In this document: positions 57,244-64,000 of the stretch, in pieces
Position numbering within the stretch: position 1 is the stretch's first letter
Layout: every line of letters begins with the position of its first letter
From: Azolla caroliniana
Taxonomy: Eukaryota; Polypodiophyta
DNA: 64,000 nucleotides
Direction of reading: 5' to 3'
Assembly (NCBI GenBank): GCA_043228905.1
Contig: JBHGNT010000017.1
Coordinates: 4,774,001 to 4,838,000, forward strand
Notes under the pieces: model-generated
What the model was told of the DNA's origin: nothing
The model's database searches: none
Seen by the model: the letters and a program-made list of their open reading frames with translations, nothing else
Made by a program: the position numbers and the translations under genes

Positions 57244-59383
57244 TTAGGTTGACTTGACAACACTTTGTCCCTCTCCTAAGACTTCAGTAGGAGCCAAACC
57301 TACATCCACCGCTAATGAATCACTAATAACTGAGCTTTGGGCATTTTCTTTCTGAACATTTTCCAAACTCTGATCTAGACCATCTTTTATCCTTGCAAAC
57401 TTATCTTGAACAATCCTCTCTATTTCCTCCTTGTTGGCCCCAGGGAAGACACCTTGTAACATGATAGTTAATAACCTTGCATCCTCCTCGTCAACAATTG
57501 TTTCTTTACTGATGCAGCATTTACAGATACCATCTAACGCTTTCTCTGCTCTATCCTCATAAGGTATAAATGGTACTGGAGACTTTGACTTCTTGCGTTT
57601 CTGCTCAGCAAATAGAAGAAATATAAGTACAACCCCATTGAAAAAAGTCAGCATTATATAGGTATAACAATTAGTGCTCTTTCCATGTACTCATAATTAA
57701 AGATCAGTATCCATGGCCTTAATAAAAAAGTAGTAGGTTGAGTTTTTGAGCTTCTTGGCGAGAAATATTTATAAAGGGAACAATATCTAACACAGAAATC
57801 CAAAATTTCCAGCATAATTCCTATATAGCTGTGGTATTTCCACATACTTTTCTACTATGCCATGCATTAAAAAATCGAATTTGGTCACTTGATAAAAAAA
57901 AGAAAAATGCCTTGAAAATGACAGATAAAGATCGAATGAATAACCATTTTTACCTCTGTGGCTTGATCCATGAGAATAGTAAAATTTTCTTCTTCATATA
58001 CAATGTCAAAGGATATCCTCAACCGTGTTGCCGCGAGCATCATGTCATCACTTTTGAGTAACCCTGCACCTACAGCTGCAGCCCAGCACCAAAACAGCAC
58101 ATACTGAGGTCTTGCCGCCTGTAAAAGAATGGAAGGAAGAAACCATTTCCATGAGAGAAAACAAATCCTACGTGAAAATGGATAATATTGCCGCATGTAA
58201 AAGAATGGAAGGAAGAAACCATTTCCATGAGAGAAAACAAATCCTATGTGAAAATGGATAATATAGTCAAGGAGATGATTATAAAGCACTCAAGACCATG
58301 ATCATAAGAAAAAATAAAAACATGAAAAATGAAGAAAGCAATAAATACAACAAGTAAGAGTTGTCAAAACTCTAATGGCCTCCGATGGGGGGTGGAAAGG
58401 CTTGAAATCTGCGCCCACATCCCCATCTGTTCAAACAATTGACGGTATTTATGAGTTAAAAACCTAACAGCATACGATGATATGCCAATTGCAAAAATTA
58501 GCTTTTTGAGCAGATCAAAATAAAATTATAGTTGGTTTAAGATCTTACTGTTTCTCGAAAAGAAATCAAGAAAAGGAAAGATAGAAATAACAATGAACTG
58601 CTCTCCAAAATCCACAGAAACGGCAATTTGAGGTATATTTTAGCATATCTCTAAGGTATCTATCCAGCTGGTTGAAGCAAATCTCAATGCGGTAACATCA
58701 TTTCACAATGGTATCAACATATCTCAACATTTCTTTTTGTGAAAAAATAAACCATGAGAAACAAGAAGATAAGGGGGTATATATGTTCTAGTATACCCTC
58801 AACAATATCAGTATATCTATCTTGATGATATAGCAGTACATATCGACACGCGTTTTTTTCCCAGCAAACCAAGAAGAAGAAGAAGCCGAGGGATATATTT
58901 TAGCATATGTGCCATGGTATCTCCGTATTATCTCAACAGGGTTATGTTATCTCACAAAACAAAAGAGAGAGGAGATGAAGGGCATACCGTGCCATGTCGT
59001 CCTTCAAACTCGTAGAAGGCCATGGGAACATCTGCCGACGGGAATTCACGGTATACAAGACTACAAAACTCTTTGAATTGGATTCGATCCGAACCGATGC
59101 CACCATCATCGCTGAATAAGCGAGAGAGGAGGCCAACTATGGGCAGAGCACCGCGAACCTTATTGATAATGTCATAGATAGGATCTTTCCTCTCTATGAA
59201 AGCACGAGGGCCGGGACCAGAGGGAGCTCTAGAACTATTCTTCGTGGTCCTCTTTGTTTGGATCTCTTTCTGCAGCCTTTGCAGGAACAGGGATGATGAT
59301 GATGATGATGATGATGATGAAGCAGAATATGAATAAGAAGAAGAAGAAGCAGCAGAGGCAGAGGAGGAGTGAAGCAAAGTCAT
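57244..59383 (-). CDS. Putative plastid protein resembling photosystem I assembly factor PSA3
   Basis: Three exons in transcript order: 58988-59383, 57954-58118 and 57244-57600 (305 aa), all phase 0. Exon 1 opens with MTLLHSSSASAA and a serine run coded by a TCA/TCC microsatellite, as a plastid transit peptide could be. IYDIINKVRGALPIVGLLSRL follows, then a segment with AFYEFEGRHGT. Exon 2 carries RPQYVLFWCWAAAVGAGLLK and ATRLRISFDIVYEEENF. Exon 3 carries PYEDRAEKALDGICKCCIS, EDARLLTIMLQGVFPG and an acidic, Gln-rich tail. From memory this layout matches PSA3, a stromal protein that helps assemble photosystem I with PYG7. I cannot confirm the identity without a search. It is divergent from the gene at 60345. 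Confidence 0.62.
58121..58270. repeat. 76-bp tandem duplication spanning a splice acceptor
   Basis: gtaaaagaatggaaggaaga begins at 58121 and 58197, and each copy runs through gagagaaaacaaatccta to gaaaatggataatat. The unit includes the 3' end of intron 1 and the first seven bases of exon 2 of the minus-strand gene. The upstream acceptor copy reads ACAT instead of ACAG. Confidence 0.93.
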
Positions 59384-60344
59384 CTTCTTCTATTCTCCTC
59401 TCATTTGCCTCTTAAAGTCTGTCTGTGTATTGTATCTCAACCATTCATATAATGAATGCCACACTCTCTCTCTTGTATCTCAGAGAGTATTATGTATATC
59501 TACATATTGTGTATGTATATACTATATACTATATACTATATACTACTATAAAGTTAAAACCAAGACCTTCACAATACAACAAAACCCTTGTTATCCCTTA
59601 ACCTTATTATCGCGGTGAGAGGATATGATCTTATCCCATTGGAAACCCTGCTTTTGAAGGATGGGGTGCCGTAAGTAAGACTATGATAATGAATCCATCG
59701 AAGAGTAATCCATTTCTGTGACCTCCCCGATAGTACCATCTGGTTTAATGCGCTGCGCGTGACCACACCATTGCACTTATACAAAGGAGAGAGAAACTCA
59801 TTGAGCAGGTGTTGCCTCGATTCGCATTACTACGGAGGAGGAGGAGGAGGAGTTTGGGTGGGCATCCACGAAAAAAGAGCTCGTGTCGACGGATCGAGCG
59901 CGTCCACGAGAAGATTCTCGAGATGTGAGTGTTAAGTAAGTAGGGCTAATAACTTCTGGGAATCGTTTGGGGCCCGCGGAAACACCCGACCAATGAAATG
60001 AAATGTTCTGATTCCGAGGGAACACACACTTAGAAAGAGTGTGTTGTGTTTGTTCTTAGGGAGGGGCCTTTAAGAGTATTATGTATGTATGTATATTGCA
60101 TACTCTAAAGATTTAGAGTATGCATAATACTTATACTAACAATGATTTAGAGTAATTTAGAGTCCAATTTACTACCACTACTCTACTCTACTATCCCACT
60201 TGTGGAAGGCTGGCTTCTTCACTCTAATAATCTTTTTAGTGAAGTGAAACCCCCCCCCATAATAAAAGGAGGCCCTTCTCTCTCTCTCTCTTTTTCTGTC
60301 TCTGTTTTTGTCTGTGAACCTTTAAAAAAAAACCTCCAGCTTCC
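59384..60344. promoter_or_regulatory. Shared upstream region of a divergent gene pair
   Basis: About 960 bp between the start codons of the PSA3-like gene (-) and the three-exon gene (+). It holds an (ATACT)n run at about 59518-59555, agaGGAGGAGG triplets near 59835, a gatttagagta/ttagagt cluster at 60108-60165 and CT-rich leader sequence just before 60345. A common promoter region is inferred from position only. Confidence 0.45.
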
Positions 60345-63300
60345 ATGGCCCTGCTCCCCTCTTCCTATTGCCTCCCCTGTTCCCATGAGCCCCCCTCTGA
60401 TGTAGATCTCCATTGCAATTCTTACACACCTTCTTCCTCCTGCTCCTCCCGCTTCATCGCTCCTCCCTGCCTCCTCAACCATATCATGCAACACAACAGA
60501 AGCACCATCCTCATGGCATCTCCTCAGAAGCAATGGCCTTGCATCAGGCCATCTCCATCAAAACTTCCTGTTCCCCCCTGTATGAGCATTCCTGACCCTA
60601 AATTCTCTGTATCTGTCTGTGGAATGAGTCGTGGTAGCACCCGCAATGGTTGCCCGGATTCTGCTTCCGTTCAGTATGCATCATCGGTAGGAAGGGCCCA
60701 CATCAGCACGCATGACTTGATGAGATGTCTCCATGACGGTACAGCATCAACGGTTGGCATGCCAGGAGCCAACATTGCTGCTATGTCAGCAGTCGATACT
60801 TGCCATACATCAGAAACCAAAAGGGATTCTAGCTGGATAATTCCCTCATGGCATTTGAGGAGATGCTTCTATGGCACCGCATCATCCGTTGTTGCTGCGG
60901 CCAGAAAGTTTGACCTTGTAGAGCTCATCAAAAGGCTGGGGCGTAACCCTGGTGATGGTGGGAATAACTCAGGTCATGGAGGGTTGGGAGGAAATGGAGG
61001 TGATGGTGGGTATGGAGATTTCTTCAGTTCTGGCCCAGAAGATCATGCTCGTGGTTCTTGTTATGGCCTCGCCTTCACAATGATGGATTTGCAGGGCTTC
61101 TGTGATGATATCAATGAAGGCGAGTGTTCAGAACATACCAGTCTCCTTGAAAGTTTAAAAGCCATGCTAAGTAGTTTGTTTTCACTTCTGTTATCCTATC
61201 AGGGACATGTCAAACCTTTGCACAAATATGCCGACATTGATGGCAATTGTAATGCTTCAGTGACGGTGATTGACCAGAGAGATGGAGATGATAAGGAGTT
61301 GGCTTTTTTTCAAGCTGATGGAGGTAATATCACACATGGTGAAGCCATCACACATGGTGAATGCAGAGAGAACAACATGAATTTGCTGAAATTGGAGCAT
61401 GGAAAGGATGGGTTTCTAGGGCAAGAACATGTATCCACGCACATGTCATATGAAGGGTTAGTTTCTAATGAAGCTGTCATAAGCTGGTTTGCTCAGCCTG
61501 CTTTGGCTAAGGTAGCAGTTGATCAAGCAACATCAGCAAAATCAGGGGATGCAGGTATAAAAGAACCAGTGACAATTACTAAGGGTATTGATGGAGATTC
61601 TCCTACACAGATACTTGGGTCCGGAGGAGACTCAACTGTAGCAAAGCAGTCAGATGTAAGTCCATGTTCTATGGTTTGCACCAGAATATAATATGTTACA
61701 AATTGTTATCACCATTTCTGTAGATATATGTGTTGTAATATGTGAAAATTGGCAGTAATTGGTATCATGATTTTTATGGACATAGGTGTTGCATTCTGTG
61801 AAGTTTGTCATCTGTAGAGAAAATATGATACTGATTGTTGTTTCTAATTTTCGACGCACATACATATGCATGTATGCATCTATATATATGTTTGTGTATT
61901 GTTATCTGTGAAGTTTGCTCGTATGCAGAGAAAATACAGTTCTAATTGTTGTCATCACTCTATTCATGTTGTGGTATGTGAACATTCTTCATGTGATAAG
62001 TAATATCATACTAGTTATTGTCAGCATATTTAGAGATACATCTGAATCGTAATATGTGAAATAATTGTTTCTATGCAGCTCGAAATTATGAAGCGATTGC
62101 AAAGAGAAGTGTTTTCAGAATTGATGAAGTTAAGAGAGAGGCTAGAGAAAATAGAACAAATCCGCCGACCATCAGATCAGCAAGGCGGTGCCAAGACACG
62201 TTTAAAAGGAGAAGCCAAAGCTGGTGTGGCATTTGTTTTGATTGATGATATTAGTAATAGTCGACAAGCAAGAGATGCTTTAGTAAATGCTGGGATGCAG
62301 TCTGGACTAGATGTCTCCTTCACATTTGAGACTCGGTTTAGAGAAAGAGATACATTAATCACACAATGTGTTTCGGGTCAGGGTAGCAGTGTCGGTGATG
62401 GCAGAGCCCTTGGGGGCTCTCTGGCTTTAGGAAAATTACAATATGTCACACATGTTAGCGATGACTTTTCTCTTTCGTTTGTGCCTCTTGGTGCACAAGG
62501 CAAAGATGTGACAGAGATAATCAATGTTCTCCAGGTATAGTCTTATCTTACAACTTACATTGTACATTTGACTATACATCAATAGTCAATTTAAGGCTAC
62601 ACATAAACCCAATTAGCAAATGTACATGGATGAGGACGAAACCTTCTTCCATAGAGTGAGTAGAAGTGAGAAGGTAGCTAACTCTTTATATATTCGAAAC
62701 CCTAGGTCATGTCTAAAACACAGCTTTCCACACTATGGCTGCACACCCATAGTTCAACTCTACCCTTGGTTTGATTCCTAACACAAGTTTATTTAGCACA
62801 TGTTCATTTATACCTCGTAACGCGTTATGGGATTATTTTCAGGCGATTTGAAATTGAATTTGTTGAATTGTCTTCTTCCAGGACAAGGGCCTCACCACTT
62901 TTTCCAGTCAAGGACCGGCTTTATTTAACCATTGCAGGGGGTCTGCACTCGGAGCAACTGTGAGTGGTTCAATGTTTGCATTTTCTGTTGGACAATATCT
63001 GTCTGGATGGGGTAACCAGTCAAACACAACAGATCGTGGCACAACTGATTCTGGTGATCCATTGTGCCTCAGCACATTGGGTCAGTTGTTGATCCAGCCT
63101 ATAGAGGGTATTGTTGTATCAGTTTCTGGACTTGGTCGTTATTGGCCTAGCCCTCCTCTTCCATCATCAATGGGCCTCCATTGGAGTGAAATGGGTCCCC
63201 TTGTTATCCCAAAATTTCGTCCATGGAAGAAACACCAATCTCATGCTGCTTATCCAGATCCAATTGATGGATTCCCCTCTCATAGTAGTAGTCCAAGATC

Positions 63301-63718
63301 ACATTGGGAATCACCCAAACTCGAATATGGTATTGATTCATCGTCATGCAAAGGAACTTCATCGTTCTCATTTGCATTTTCAAGCTCGATGGATTTGAGT
63401 GAGAACATTAATGTTAGTGCTTGGGCACAAATAGAGAAAGGAGATTCACTTCAAGATTTAGACAGCGGGAACATTCAATGGGCTATTAATCTATCAAAAA
63501 ACTCAGGAAATGGTATTGATTGGGGAGCAAGTATTGGGAGCTGTCGGTCCGACTGTTATGGTTGGGATAGAGATAATTACAATCCACAACTTCAGATGGA
63601 GGCTTTTCTGAGAATAGATTGTGGGAAAGGTTTTACATTGCAACCGGGTTTACTGTATATTTCAAACAAGAGCACCCAAACTCCTGCATTTATTATTCAG
63701 TCACATTGGTCACTTTGA
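60345..63718 (+). CDS. Unrecognised three-exon protein, possibly organelle-targeted
   Basis: Exons 60345-61655, 62079-62534 and 62882-63718, all phase 0, give 867 aa. The N-terminus is rich in Ser, Pro, Cys and basic residues with few acids (MALLPSSYCLPCSHEPPSD), compatible with a transit peptide. Around residues 190-230 there is FDLVELIKRLGRNPGDGG followed by a Gly/Asp-rich run. Exon 2 starts with a coiled-coil-like helix (MKRLQREVFSELMKLRERLE) and then GEAKAGVAFVLIDDIS and RFRERDTLITQCVSGQGSSV. Exon 3 is full of alternating short strands (GATVSGSMFAFSVGQYLSGW, ISVSAWAQIE-like, LQPGLLYISNKSTQTP) and ends in SHWSL, a pattern that could be an outer-membrane-type beta barrel. I do not recognise the family and assign no function. 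A neighbouring PSA3-like gene fits an organelle role but does not prove it. Confidence 0.75.
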
Positions 63719-64000
63719 AGTGATAAATTTTTATGTGGTAGTCGTAAACATCATGGTGCTGTCTTGATGCATTTTGGTTTCTTTTATGTTAGTTGAATTG
63801 TTGCTGTTGCTGTTGATGTTATGAGATGAAAATTTTGAGTGACCTCTTTTTTCTATTCTCATTATGCGAAGAAGCTAGAGCATTGAGATTGAAAGAAGCT
63901 AATCTGGTGGAAGAATTAGGAGGACAAGAAATTGCTTTCAGCTCTGAGTTTTTTGAAGTCATTCTTAAGACATGCACGTTGAAGGTATACCTTGCACAAT
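63719..64000 (+). other. 3' flank with an exon-like stretch at the window edge
   Basis: After the stop at 63718 a T-rich stretch leads to atgcgaag, an acceptor-like site. An open stretch follows (about 63870-63984: RALRLKEANLVEELGGQEIA, then FFEVILKTCTLK) ending at a donor-like AAG|GTATAC. It may be an exon of a gene that continues past the window, or part of the 3' UTR. Too little is visible to decide. Confidence 0.3.

Overview
This is nuclear DNA of a land plant. The genes are AT-rich, have many short exons with GT/AG introns, and include plant-type families: a SYP1-type plasma-membrane syntaxin, an organellar release factor 2, three intronless PLS-class pentatricopeptide (PPR) genes, a FEY-like short-chain dehydrogenase and a PSA3-like plastid protein. 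LINE retroelements and telo-box leaders are also present. The style of the PPR genes, the LINE-rich spacers and the long microsatellites make a seedless plant, perhaps a fern, my best guess. That guess is inference only.

Layout. 1-1850: spacer with a 215-bp tandem duplication and TACA/TATG microsatellites. 1850-7180 (+): a complete 13-exon syntaxin gene. 9035-11751 (-): a complete 8-exon release factor 2 gene. 12-16.7 kb: spacer with simple repeats. 16769-22024 (-): an unrecognised coiled-coil gene whose 168-nt exon has been tandemly triplicated. An intronless PPR gene (19595-21454, -) and an inverted fragment of its own 5' end sit inside the middle copy. 23.9-24.5 kb: a dead reverse-transcriptase fragment. 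27526-29136 (-): a second PPR gene. 31615-36435 (-): a complete 8-exon FEY-like dehydrogenase. 39873-43480 (+): a 7-exon gene encoding BRCT, RING and PHD domains in that order. 45962-53151: three LINEs of one family nested inside each other, each bounded by a target-site duplication. 53585-56095 (+): a third PPR gene. 57244-59383 (-): a 3-exon PSA3-like gene, divergent from 60345-63718 (+), a 3-exon gene of unknown function.

How the parts relate. Release factor 2, the PPR proteins, the PSA3-like protein and possibly the last gene are organelle-directed in known relatives, acting in translation termination, RNA processing or editing, and photosystem I assembly. The syntaxin acts in secretion, and the BRCT-RING-PHD protein is probably nuclear. 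No operon-like logic is expected or seen.

The two most unusual structures are the three-layer LINE nest and the exon triplication split by a PPR gene. Exon borders were assigned by hand from splice consensus, reading-frame continuity and remembered family sequences. No alignment or expression data were available.
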